Made by a program: the position numbers and the translations under genes. Below are positions 25,788 to 34,598 of a stretch of 64,000 bases of DNA, in pieces. The notes beneath the pieces were generated by a model, which made no database searches, was not told the origin of the DNA, and was given only the letters and a program-made list of their open reading frames with translations. Source of the DNA: Kaiparowitsia implicata GSE-PSE-MK54-09C (GTDB taxonomy: Bacteria; Cyanobacteriota; Cyanobacteriia; Elainellales; Elainellaceae); NCBI GenBank assembly GCA_019359435.1, contig JAHHHI010000062.1:121984-185983 (forward strand), given 5' to 3'. Each line of letters opens with the position of its first letter. The first letter of the stretch is position 1.

Positions 25788-27344
25788 TTAGTGGCGTTCG
25801 TGAGATGGCTCGTCAGAGAGGGGATGCCTTGAGGCTTGTGGGCCCGGGGTGTGTAGGTTCGAGTTCTGTAAGTCTAGATTCTGCGAGTTTGGGGGGGCGA
25901 TCGCCACATCGGTATCCGGTTGAGTGTCATCCTCAAACCTATGCTCACTGTCCTCAGCCTCTGCTTCAGAAGGCTCCAGTCGTTCGATTTGGATCTGTTG
26001 CAGCCGTGGCCCTGCCGCTGCCGTAACCTGTAGTTCTAAGTTCTCATACCTCAGAAGCTCTCCCTCTGCTGGAATTTTTTGGAGCTGATGAATCAAAAAC
26101 CCGCCCAGGGTTTGGTAATCATCGGCCACGGGAAACGCGAGCGACAGCATCTCGTTGACCTCTTCTAGATTCATCTGCGCCTGCACCAGCACGGTACGCT
26201 CATCTAGATATTGAATCATGGGCTCTTCTTCTTCGCCCTCGGGTTCCCTCGATTCACCAATGATCTCCGACGCCAGATCCTTCAACGTCACCAGACCCGC
26301 TGTGCCGCCATATTCATCGGCCACCATCACCAGCGATTGCCCACTTTGCTGCATCAGATGCAGCAGTTCGTTGAGGGGCAGATGCTCTGGAACAAACTGA
26401 ACAGGGCGAATCCACAGCGTTAGAGGGCTATCATCGTTGACCTGCCCCTGCACCCAGGGTTCTGCCAGATCTTTAAAGGAAATCACGCCATCTATCTGAT
26501 CCAACGATTCGGCGATGATGGGATAGCGGGAGTGCCCAGACTCTGCCACCTCGTGCAGCACATCCTTAAAGGTTGCATCTCGCTGAATCGCCACAATGCT
26601 GATGCGGGGCACCATCACCTCGCGCACGGTGACATCGGCAAATTCCAGCACGTTGTTCAGCAGTTCGCGCTCTTCTTCTTCTAGGTCGGGCGAGGCGCTA
26701 GAGGTTTGAATAATCAACTGCAACTCTTCGGGAGTGATGCGGCTATACCAGCCATGCCCACCGGTGCGAATGCCCACCATTCGCAATAGCAGGCGAGTGG
26801 ACTGATTGAGCACCCAGATAAACGGGTTAAACACGCGGGCGATCGCCAAACTCGGCGGCCCTAAAAATCGCGCCAACTGCTCGGGATAAATCATCGCCAC
26901 CGACTTGGGGCACAGTTCTCCCAGCACAATCTGCAGATACGCGATCAGGAAAAAGGCAACCGGCACCGCGACGGAATGGGTCAATACATTCAGCGTGGCT
27001 ATGGGGATCGGCAAAAATTGCAGCCAATATTGCAGCAGCACCGCCATCGTATGCTCCCCAATCCACCCCAGAGCCAAGCTTGACAGGGTAATGCCCAACT
27101 GCGCCGTAGACAGCAGCCGCTCGATGCTGCGCTGCAAATCTTGCACGGTGCGGGCCTGCACATCCCCTGCTGAGGCCAGTTGATTAATCCGCGACTGCCG
27201 TACCGAGACGATAGAAAACTCGGCTGCCACAAAAAATGCGTTGATGGTAATCAGCAGCAGCACCGATAACAGACGCAGGGCAATGTCTGAACTGCTTAGG
27301 TAAAGACCATTTGCCAGAGGTTGAAGTTGAGCCAGGGGAATCAT
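25788..27344 (-). CDS. CNNM/CorC family membrane protein with CBS pair (paralogue)
   Basis: The 518-residue protein repeats the architecture of 8636-9994: DUF21 membrane domain (about 15-215), CBS pair (about 235-360; VMVPRISIVAIQRD, MVADEYGGTAGLVTLKDL), then the CorC_HlyC domain (about 380-460; YQTLGGFLIHQL). It differs by a longer N-terminus and an acidic, Pro/Asn-rich tail of about 55 residues. A role in divalent cation homeostasis is the usual family inference. The start is the ATG at 27344. Having two diverged copies within 17 kb suggests separate roles rather than a recent duplication. Confidence 0.9.
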   Translation of the reverse strand: MIPLAQLQPLANGLYLSSSDIALRLLSVLLLITINAFFVAAEFSIVSVRQSRINQLASAGDVQARTVQDLQRSIERLLSTAQLGITLSSLALGWIGEHTMAVLLQYWLQFLPIPIATLNVLTHSVAVPVAFFLIAYLQIVLGELCPKSVAMIYPEQLARFLGPPSLAIARVFNPFIWVLNQSTRLLLRMVGIRTGGHGWYSRITPEELQLIIQTSSASPDLEEEERELLNNVLEFADVTVREVMVPRISIVAIQRDATFKDVLHEVAESGHSRYPIIAESLDQIDGVISFKDLAEPWVQGQVNDDSPLTLWIRPVQFVPEHLPLNELLHLMQQSGQSLVMVADEYGGTAGLVTLKDLASEIIGESREPEGEEEEPMIQYLDERTVLVQAQMNLEEVNEMLSLAFPVADDYQTLGGFLIHQLQKIPAEGELLRYENLELQVTAAAGPRLQQIQIERLEPSEAEAEDSEHRFEDDTQPDTDVAIAPPNSQNLDLQNSNLHTPGPQASRHPLSDEPSHERH

Positions 27345-27809
27345 CCGCGGATGTTAAGGGGAACAGGGCCAACACGCCCGCGCTAGGGACACATTAAGGC
27401 GCGATCGCACAGACTAAAAAACTTGAACTAGACCGGAGTAATGGATATCATGCAGCAGCTTAGGAGCGCTTCGATTGCCGGTGCAGAATATCCGCTAAAT
27501 CCGTCTACTCACCGACCCACTCCATATATGTTGCTGACTCACGCCTTGTCAAATAAACACGGGCAGCGTGGGTGAGAAAGAGCGGCCTACCTAAAAACGG
27601 ATTTACTCCTCTGAACTTAGCACCCAGCCAGCCTAGCTGTCTGCTGTCCGGCTAAAAATTCAGGGCGGCATTTTGGGGGCGATCGCCCGCCCAGAGTCGC
27701 AGCAGCTCTCGCAGAACCTACTGCTTTTAGCCTGCATGAAGCTCTACCCAATGCGGCAGCGGCGCGCTGAACTGGCGTCAGATCTGCAACTCAGGCCACA
27801 GGGTTCCCC
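27345..27809. other. Intergenic, 465 bp
   Basis: Upstream region of the second CNNM gene and downstream region of the small membrane-protein gene. No ORF, RNA or notable hairpin was seen. Confidence 0.45.
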
Positions 27810-28061
27810 TTAGTTCTGCGATGGGGTGTTGACCCTAGCCTTCACATCTTCCAAAATCTTCTCTTCAGGAATGATGAGCACGTCATCGGTGCGCGCCTGA
27901 GACTCTCCCTCACTCAGTACGGTAGGACGGACATCGGGTTGCGTCACCCCCTTCAGAGCCTCGCGCCCTAGCGCATAGCCCCAGGCTGCGCTCACCACCC
28001 CGGCACCCACCATAAGCGACAGCAAGACCAACGTTAGCGCGACGGTTGAGTTAAATTTCAT
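27810..28061 (-). CDS. Small hypothetical protein with N-terminal membrane segment
   Basis: The 83-residue product starts MKFNSTVALTLVLLSLMVGA, a signal or anchor helix (about 6-28), continues with WGYALGREALKGVTQPDVRP, and ends in a charged segment (EEKILEDVKARVNTP). The composition and good start favour a real gene, though I cannot name the family. It is divergent from the CAU tRNA and pyrE. A role in the membrane or periplasm is all that can be inferred. Confidence 0.65.
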   Translation of the reverse strand: MKFNSTVALTLVLLSLMVGAGVVSAAWGYALGREALKGVTQPDVRPTVLSEGESQARTDDVLIIPEEKILEDVKARVNTPSQN

Positions 28062-28278
28062 GTCGAATGAGTCTCCAACTGCTCCCCATCGGTGGGGTTG
28101 GCAGCAACAAGATACAATGGTTGGCTAGAGCGTAAACTTTCTGTCAGAGCTATCTACTGATAGTATTCAATACTATCTAATCTCGAGCAGGTCGGTGCGT
28201 TTCTGCTTGAGTTATGGACGCGAAGTCACAGCGGTGACGAATAGCAGGCAGTGCCGGGGCGATCGCCCCACGTTGTCC

Positions 28279-28351
28279 CCAGGGTTGGCCGAGCGGATGA
28301 GGCAGCGAACTCATAATTCGCGTTAGGCAGGTTCAACTCCTGCACCCTGGA
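28279..28351 (+). tRNA. tRNA with CAU anticodon, probably tRNA-Ile2
   Basis: A complete cloverleaf without CCA: acceptor stem CCAGGGT/ACCCTGG (28279-28285, 28344-28350), D stem GCC/GGC, anticodon stem GCGAA/TTCGC (28305-28309, 28317-28321), loop CTCATAA with CAT at 28312-28314, T stem GCAGG/CCTGC with TTCAACT loop, discriminator A 28351. The AACTCATAATT anticodon arm resembles plastid tRNA-Ile(CAU), which needs lysidine at C34, more than elongator Met. It lacks the G-C run of an initiator anticodon stem. Isotype is therefore probable, not proven. Confidence 0.9.
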
Positions 28352-28493
28352 CTTTTTACATCGGGTTCTATTCAGGTTCTATATTGGGTCTGTGCCGGGG
28401 TTAGGCCCTGATCTGAGTCTGAGCTATGGCATGATTTTGGAGCGCGGCAGTTGGCTGTCGTGTTCCAGACTTGTGAACCGAATTATTGTGTCT

Positions 28494-29129
28494 ATGAGTA
28501 GCTCCATGATGAGTCCTGTGCTATCCTTGACGCCTCGCGAGGTGGCAACGGCAGAGTTGCCCCTTCTGCGAAGCTATTTGTTGGACTTGGTGTGTGCCGT
28601 GGCCTATCGCGAGGGCGAGTTTTTGCTCACCTCAGGCCAGACAACGTCCTACTACATCAACGGCAAGCAGGTAGCGCTCCATGCATGGGGCGGGCTGGCG
28701 GTGGGGCGGGTGCTTTTGGCTATGATGCCGCCGGGGGCGATCGCCGTGTCGGGCCTAACGCTGGGGGCCGACCCGCTGATTACGGCAACCAGCGTTGTGG
28801 CGGCCTATGAGGGGCGATCGCTCACTGCTTTGATTGTGCGGAAGGAAGCCAAAGGCCACGGCACTCAGGCTTATATCGAAGGCCCCACCTTGCCGTCTGG
28901 CAGCGAAGTGGTCGTGCTGGAAGATGTGGTGACCACGGGACAATCGGCCCTCAAGGCCGTAGAACGCCTCACCGCTGCGGGATATCAGGTTAACCACATC
29001 ATTGCCTTGGTTGATCGGCTGCAGGGGGGTGGCGAGCTTTACGCTAAACACGGCCTACAGTTTCATCCCGTTTTTTCGATTCCAGACGTGCAGCAGCGCT
29101 GGCGCGAACTTCATCCCGCTGGTGAGTAG
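28494..29129 (+). CDS. pyrE: Orotate phosphoribosyltransferase
   Basis: PyrE converts orotate and PRPP to OMP in pyrimidine synthesis. The frame is open back to GTG 28392, but ATG 28494 gives a 211-residue protein of normal length; ATGs at 28506 and 28509 are also possible. Family features are EGEFLLTSGQTTSYYIN near the N-terminus, GLTLGADPLITATSV, the flexible catalytic loop VRKEAKGHGTQAYIEG, and the PRPP-binding signature VVVLEDVVTTGQSAL. It follows the CAU tRNA by about 140 bp and is convergent with the large kinase gene, whose stop is 12 bp away. Confidence 0.93.
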   Translation: MSSSMMSPVLSLTPREVATAELPLLRSYLLDLVCAVAYREGEFLLTSGQTTSYYINGKQVALHAWGGLAVGRVLLAMMPPGAIAVSGLTLGADPLITATSVVAAYEGRSLTALIVRKEAKGHGTQAYIEGPTLPSGSEVVVLEDVVTTGQSALKAVERLTAAGYQVNHIIALVDRLQGGGELYAKHGLQFHPVFSIPDVQQRWRELHPAGE

Positions 29130-29141
29130 CGCAAGGGATGT

Positions 29142-32100
29142 CTATAGCCCCATGTGAGTGGGAATCTGCACCACAAACTCAGTGCCGTTGCCGGGTTCTG
29201 ACCGACACTCCAAGGTGCCACTGTGCTTTTGCACCACAATCTGGTAGCTGATGGACATGCCCAGCCCGGTGCCTTTGCCCACTGGCTTGGTCGTGAAGAA
29301 TGGATCAAACAGGCGATCGCGCGTTGCTGCCGACATGCCTGCACCATTGTCGCGAATGGTAATCCGCGCGGTGCCTGCCCGCTCGTCGTCGCTTGTAATG
29401 GAGTCAGCGTGATTTACGGGATCGTCCACCTCATCGGCTTGCGACGCCACTGCATTCGCCTGGGGAATAAAGGCCGTTTCCACGGTGATCTGGCGGGGCG
29501 CGGGATGAGCTTCTAGCGCATCAATAGCGTTGGAAAGAATGTTCATAAACACTTGGTTGAGCTGCCCGGGGTAGCATTCCACCGGGGGCAAATCGCCGTA
29601 ATGTTTGACGATGTCGATGGTGCCGCTGTCGGGGCAGTTGCGCAGACGGTTCTGCAGAATCAGCAGCGTGCTGTCAATGCCATCGTGAATATCCACGGGC
29701 TTTTTCTCGGCTTCGTCAAGACGAGAAAAGTTACGGAGGGAGAGGACGATTTGGCGGATGCGATCGGCCCCAATCTTCATGGACGACATCAGCTTGGGCA
29801 GGTCGTCGCCAATAAAGTCGAGGTCGATGCTTTGCAGAACGGCTTGAATGGGCGCAGCCGGTTCGGGATGGTGCTGCTGATAGAGATGCAGCAGTTCTAA
29901 CAACTCCTTGGTGTAGTTGTTGGCATGCACCAAGTTGCCGTTGATAAAGTTGACGGGGTTGTTGATTTCGTGGGCGATGCCCGCCACCATCTGCCCCAAG
30001 CTCGACATTTTTTCGGTCTGAATGAGCTGGGTTTGGGTCTCTTGCAGGTGGTGCAGCGCCTCACTTAGTTGCTTGGCCTGGGCTTCGGCGGCGGCGGCGG
30101 CGGCGCGGGTTTTGGCGTAGAGTTCGGCTTGGTCGATGGCGATCGCCACCTGATCGACCACAGCGCGCAGCAGATCGACTTCACTTTCGCTCCAGGGGCG
30201 CGGCTCTTGGTGGCTGCAGACGATGGCCCCAATGCGCCCGGTGCGGGTTTCGAGCGGCATCATCAGTTGGGCGATCGCCCCCCGTTGAGCCAGGGCGTCG
30301 CACAGGTCAGTCGCGGTCGTCGCGGTATCGTGAATATTTTCTACCCGCAGCATGCGCAAATCCAAAATATAGCGAGATAGCACCGCGGCGATGTCGGCGG
30401 GGTATTCTCCGTGAAGGCTGTCCAGCTTTTGCCCATAGGCTTCGTGGGTAATCACGAGGGTGTTGTGATCCTCATTCGTCCAGCACCACAGGAAATGGCA
30501 GCGGTCGATTTGCAGCAGCGTGCGAATCTCGGTGACGGTCGTTTCGAGAATGGCATCTAGGTTTAGGGAATCTCGGATTTGGCTGGCGAGGCGAAACAGC
30601 AGCGCCTCGCGGCGGCTCAGGAGCTCTTCTCGCGCCCAAGTGCGGTCAATGGCGACGGCGATGCTGTTGGCGATCCAGCCGATGGTGCGGCGGGTGGCAT
30701 GGGAGAGGGGCGATCGCCCAAAGATACCCAGCACCCCAATTAGCCGATCTTCCACAATCAGGGGATAGCCTGCAAACGCCTGCATCCGCTCATAGTCCAC
30801 CCAGTCTTTGGCGCCAATGCAGACGTCACCCGGCACGTTGTCGGTGTGATAGGGCTTGCGCGTTTGGGCAATGAAGCCAATAATGGAAATCCCCAAGGAG
30901 ATCAGATTGTGAAATTCCTTAGGTGCGCTGTGGTTGCCAGCAGTGGCCTTCAGTTCCAGCAGCTGACTCTCAGAGTTAAGCGTCCAAATTCGGACGAAGG
31001 GCACCTCCAAATAGTCAACCAACTGAGTGACGCACTGGCTGAGGATATCGGTCACGGAGCCCCCTGCCGCGAGGATTGCACCAACTTCAGCGCCTAGCTC
31101 TGCCAGGTGCGATCGCATTTTTAGCTCATCTTCGGCGAGTTTGCGCTCGGTGATGTCGGTGCGGATGGCGACATAGTGCTCAGGCGAGCCGTATTGGTTG
31201 ACGACCGGCAAAATGGTGGTGTCAACCCAGTAGAGAATGTCGTTTTTGGCGCGGTTGCACAGCTCGCCATGCCACACATGACCGGAGGAAATGGTCTGCC
31301 ATAGATCTCGAAAAAACTCTTTGTCGTGGCGACCGGAGTTGATAATGCGGTGGTCTTGCCCGATGAGCTCTTCTCGGGAATACCAGGAGATTTCGCAAAA
31401 CTTGTCGTTGGCGTAGGTGATGACGCCATTGCGATCGGTCATGGCTACGATGGAGTGCTGATTAAGGGCGGCCACTAGCGCTTCGGCGAGCGCCGCTTCT
31501 TCGGTTTGGGCCGGTGTGACCGCGGGCGGCTCTGGTGGGATCGCAAGAGGCAGCCTGCCGTGATGAGTGCCCACCGCATAAATTGACTGCCGTCCTGGCA
31601 TTTGCCAAATCTGCCAGGCCATCTGGTGATAGCTACCTGCTTGGCTACGGTAGCGGTTTTCGACGGTGATGCGATCGCTCCCGGCAATGGCCCGCTGAAT
31701 TTTGCCCAGCGTGGTGGCACGGTCATCGGGATGCACGAATTCAATAAAGGGCTTGGCCATCAACTCAGCGGCAGAATAGCCCAGAATCTTGCGCCAGCCG
31801 GGGTTAAGCCGCTTGAAGTAACCGTCGTAGCCAAGGATGCAGCGGAGCTCTGACGACAGGTTGAAAAATAGCTTTTTGTCGGCTTCGAGGTGGTGGTGCT
31901 TGGCGATCGCCTCGGTGAGGGCGCGGGTGCGGCGCTGCAGCTCTAACTGTGCGACCACTTGGCGGGCTAAGGCGTGCAGTCCGGTCAATTGCTTGGGGGT
32001 GAGCAGTCGCGGCATCCAGTCCATTACTGCCAGCACCCCCAGCGGCACCCCACCAGGGCTGACAATGCGCACCCCGCTATAGAACCGAATGCGGGGCTCT

Positions 32101-32438
32101 GCGGCAACCACGGAATCATCCGCAAAGCGCACATCCGCGCGGGTGTCGGGCACCACCAAGCCGTCGGTTTGGCCCAGGGTATAGTCCAACAGCGCTAGGT
32201 CTTCGAGCAGGGTGCGATCGCCCGCCCAGCCCAGCACCGACTTGATCCAAAAGCGGTGGGGATGGGTGGCAGGCGGCTGCGCCTCGCCCCGGCAGATGCC
32301 TAGCAGCGCCACAGGGACTTGGCAAATCTGCGCTGCCATTCCAGTTACATCGTCAAACGCTTCCTCCGGCTCCGTATCCAAAATTTGATACTGCCGAAGC
32401 ACATTAAACCGCACCGCATCGTCATCAGGGAAAGTCAC
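29142..32438 (-). CDS. Multi-sensor histidine kinase (GAF-PAS-PAS-GAF-GAF-HK)
   Basis: The 1098-residue protein has no membrane helix. Visible order: GAF-like domain (about 15-170, starting RFNVLRQYQILDTEPEEAFDD), PAS (about 190-300; GYFKRLNPGWRKILGYS), PAS with PAC (about 330-445; VAMTDRNGVITYANDKFCEI, ending in TDITERKLAE), GAF (about 455-610), GAF (about 625-790; DRCHFLWCW), coiled coil with His site (about 795-860; GIAHEINNPVNF), and HATPase_c (about 930-1095; NILSNAIDALEAH, DNGAGM, GKGTGLGMSISYQI). The HEINNP box places it in the HisKA group often paired with separate response regulators. No regulator is adjacent, so the partner is elsewhere. Confidence 0.92.
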   Translation of the reverse strand: MTFPDDDAVRFNVLRQYQILDTEPEEAFDDVTGMAAQICQVPVALLGICRGEAQPPATHPHRFWIKSVLGWAGDRTLLEDLALLDYTLGQTDGLVVPDTRADVRFADDSVVAAEPRIRFYSGVRIVSPGGVPLGVLAVMDWMPRLLTPKQLTGLHALARQVVAQLELQRRTRALTEAIAKHHHLEADKKLFFNLSSELRCILGYDGYFKRLNPGWRKILGYSAAELMAKPFIEFVHPDDRATTLGKIQRAIAGSDRITVENRYRSQAGSYHQMAWQIWQMPGRQSIYAVGTHHGRLPLAIPPEPPAVTPAQTEEAALAEALVAALNQHSIVAMTDRNGVITYANDKFCEISWYSREELIGQDHRIINSGRHDKEFFRDLWQTISSGHVWHGELCNRAKNDILYWVDTTILPVVNQYGSPEHYVAIRTDITERKLAEDELKMRSHLAELGAEVGAILAAGGSVTDILSQCVTQLVDYLEVPFVRIWTLNSESQLLELKATAGNHSAPKEFHNLISLGISIIGFIAQTRKPYHTDNVPGDVCIGAKDWVDYERMQAFAGYPLIVEDRLIGVLGIFGRSPLSHATRRTIGWIANSIAVAIDRTWAREELLSRREALLFRLASQIRDSLNLDAILETTVTEIRTLLQIDRCHFLWCWTNEDHNTLVITHEAYGQKLDSLHGEYPADIAAVLSRYILDLRMLRVENIHDTATTATDLCDALAQRGAIAQLMMPLETRTGRIGAIVCSHQEPRPWSESEVDLLRAVVDQVAIAIDQAELYAKTRAAAAAAEAQAKQLSEALHHLQETQTQLIQTEKMSSLGQMVAGIAHEINNPVNFINGNLVHANNYTKELLELLHLYQQHHPEPAAPIQAVLQSIDLDFIGDDLPKLMSSMKIGADRIRQIVLSLRNFSRLDEAEKKPVDIHDGIDSTLLILQNRLRNCPDSGTIDIVKHYGDLPPVECYPGQLNQVFMNILSNAIDALEAHPAPRQITVETAFIPQANAVASQADEVDDPVNHADSITSDDERAGTARITIRDNGAGMSAATRDRLFDPFFTTKPVGKGTGLGMSISYQIVVQKHSGTLECRSEPGNGTEFVVQIPTHMGL

Positions 32439-32516
32439 AGCCGTTCACAGCTCTGGGGAAAGGTAGAAGAATCTTGCAAGATTCGTCCTTAGCATGCCCA
32501 CCCTCGTGAAGAAAAA

Positions 32517-33755
32517 TCAGGTCTCACTTGGGTCTTCCATCTCGAGCACAAAATCGTATAGCTGATGGGCCATGGCTAGCTTGCTGCCGGGTGCCACCTC
32601 TCGGCGTCTGCCCTGGCGATCTAGCAAAATGGCCTGATTGGTGTCAGTGCCAAAGCCGCTGGCAGGCTGATCGATAGGATTGGCGGCGATCGCATCCAGT
32701 CCCTTGTGTTTGAGCTTATCTAAAGCAGGCGACACGATATCCCCGGTTTGGGCGGCAAAGCCAATCAGCCGCTGCTGGGGCTGTCGCTGCCGCCCTAGCT
32801 CGGCCACGATGTCGGGCACGGGGGATAAGGGCAACTGGCTAGGCAGGTCAGCCTTGGGCAGCTTGGTGGAATAGCAGGTGGTGGGCTTGACATCGGCCAC
32901 GGCGGCGGCCATCACCACCCAGTTGGCCTGGGGCAGGTGGGCGATCAGCTGCTGCTGCATGGTGTCTGCGGTGGGGGTGGCGATCGCCCGAACCCCATGC
33001 CGAATCCCAGGGAGCGATCGCAGCAGAGACGGCTCCATGGGCCCATGCACCAGGGTCACCGTTGCACCTCGATGCTGGGCAGCCAGCGCCAGCGCCACCC
33101 CCATTTTCCCCGTCGAGGGGTTGCCTATAAACCGCACCGGGTCGAGAAATTCGCGCGTGCTGCCTGCACTGATCAGCAGGTGTTTCCCCCCGAGATCCCG
33201 GCGACCGTGGGTATAGCGCAGCGATTCGAGATGGCTGAGGATCTCTGTCGGTTCTGCCATGCGCCCTGCTCCAGTGCGATCGCACGCCAGCAGCCCTTCC
33301 CCTGGCCCCACCGTGTGAATGCGCGCCTGCGCACTGAGCTGCGCCCAGTTGCGTTGCACGGTCGGCTGCTCCCACATGTCGGTATTCATCGCCGGAGCCA
33401 GCAACAACGGACAGGTCGATGCCAGCACCGTGTTCGTCAGCAGGTTATCTGCTAGGCCATGCGCCAGCTTCGCGAGGGTGTTTGCTGTCAGCGGCGCAAT
33501 CAAAAACACCTCAGCCCATTCCCCCAGATCAATGTGTAGCGGTCGCCCGTGGCTCGCCTGCCAAAAATCTACATCGGTATAGGCCGCATGGCGCGACAGG
33601 GTCGCGAGCGTCAGTGGTGTGACAAACCGCTGCGCCCCTTCTGTCAGAATGACGCGCACGTCTGCACCTGCCTTTGCCAGTGACGACACCACCTCGCACA
33701 CTTTGTAGGCGGCGATGCCGCCCCCCACTCCAATTAATACTCGACTGTGACCCAC
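32517..33755 (-). CDS. coaBC: CoaBC, phosphopantothenoylcysteine synthetase/decarboxylase
   Basis: This bifunctional enzyme makes 4'-phosphopantetheine in coenzyme A synthesis: the C-terminal CoaB half couples phosphopantothenate to cysteine using CTP, and the N-terminal CoaC half, an FMN protein, decarboxylates the product. CoaC motifs: [13 protein letters not shown], catalytic His in [12 protein letters not shown], and [15 protein letters not shown]. CoaB begins near [20 protein letters not shown] with GKMGVALA. I prefer the GTG start at 33753-33755, which follows an AAGGGG ribosome site by 7 nt, over TTG 33800. The product has 412 residues, normal for the family. Confidence 0.94.
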   Translation of the reverse strand: MGHSRVLIGVGGGIAAYKVCEVVSSLAKAGADVRVILTEGAQRFVTPLTLATLSRHAAYTDVDFWQASHGRPLHIDLGEWAEVFLIAPLTANTLAKLAHGLADNLLTNTVLASTCPLLLAPAMNTDMWEQPTVQRNWAQLSAQARIHTVGPGEGLLACDRTGAGRMAEPTEILSHLESLRYTHGRRDLGGKHLLISAGSTREFLDPVRFIGNPSTGKMGVALALAAQHRGATVTLVHGPMEPSLLRSLPGIRHGVRAIATPTADTMQQQLIAHLPQANWVVMAAAVADVKPTTCYSTKLPKADLPSQLPLSPVPDIVAELGRQRQPQQRLIGFAAQTGDIVSPALDKLKHKGLDAIAANPIDQPASGFGTDTNQAILLDRQGRRREVAPGSKLAMAHQLYDFVLEMEDPSET

Positions 33756-34598
33756 GCCGTTGCCCCTTGGTTTCTCGCTCCACTCTGGCGGTGATATCAA
33801 GATTTATAACCGCTCCCATAACCATACAATCAGAGGAGAGCGTGAAACCCCGTTGGTGAAAGCGGTTTCGCCATTCCTCAACTCTTAGCGCTAGAGTTCG
33901 TTGCTAGACGATGCAGAATCGGTAAGGCACGACCTTCTAAAATAAATACGGGCTAGGAAGGGCGCGGGGCTCTGGTTCGGATGTTTCTGCCCTATTGTCC
34001 GATCTGGCTAGCGAAGCCGACTCGCGAACCCGATTCGCGAACCCGCCCAGCCAATGTATGGAGAAATTAGCGACGGGGGCGATCGCCCTTGATCTTGCTC
34101 TCGCAGTCTCATCGCGACTCGTCTCATCGCTATCTTGGGCGATCGCAGCGACAGTTCTTCCATCCATCCATCGTGCAGGTTGCATCCATGGGATCATCCC
34201 TCAAACCTGTCAGCGGGTTACAGTCTGAGGGGCCGCTCGTGGAACAATGGCCTGCCCCTTGCCCGCAGAGACGGAGTGAAGGCCGCAGATTGACAACCCC
34301 ATTGCTACCCAAGCGGAAGACGGTGGAGACCCCTTGACGCGAATGGGATGTGAGGCTGAGAGGTGACCCATGCCCGATGCGTATGTTTATTCGCCAACCC
34401 ATAACCCCTAACCGTACTGCGATCGCTTTAAGCCTAAACCTGCGGCCTTGAGTCTAGGGACACGCTCTGCGGCGGTTTTAAGAGACCGTTTTAGTTCTCA
34501 ACACTCGGGTTATCGCACTGATTCTACGGCCATTACGGCTGCTAAATCAGCCCATCATTCAATCATTTACCTGCATAGACTGTTAAGGAGGAAACCCC
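33756..34598. other. Divergent intergenic region, 843 bp
   Basis: Separates coaBC from the P-type ATPase. Overlapping short frames on both strands show no domain and are treated as chance. The right end has a strong AAGGAGG ribosome site (34585-34591). Short direct repeats (for example around 34010-34045, GCGAACCCG) are present. Confidence 0.5.

Noticed and set aside
33937..34197. Short frames between coaBC and the P-type ATPase
   Set aside because: Overlapping frames on both strands, no domains and no ribosome sites.
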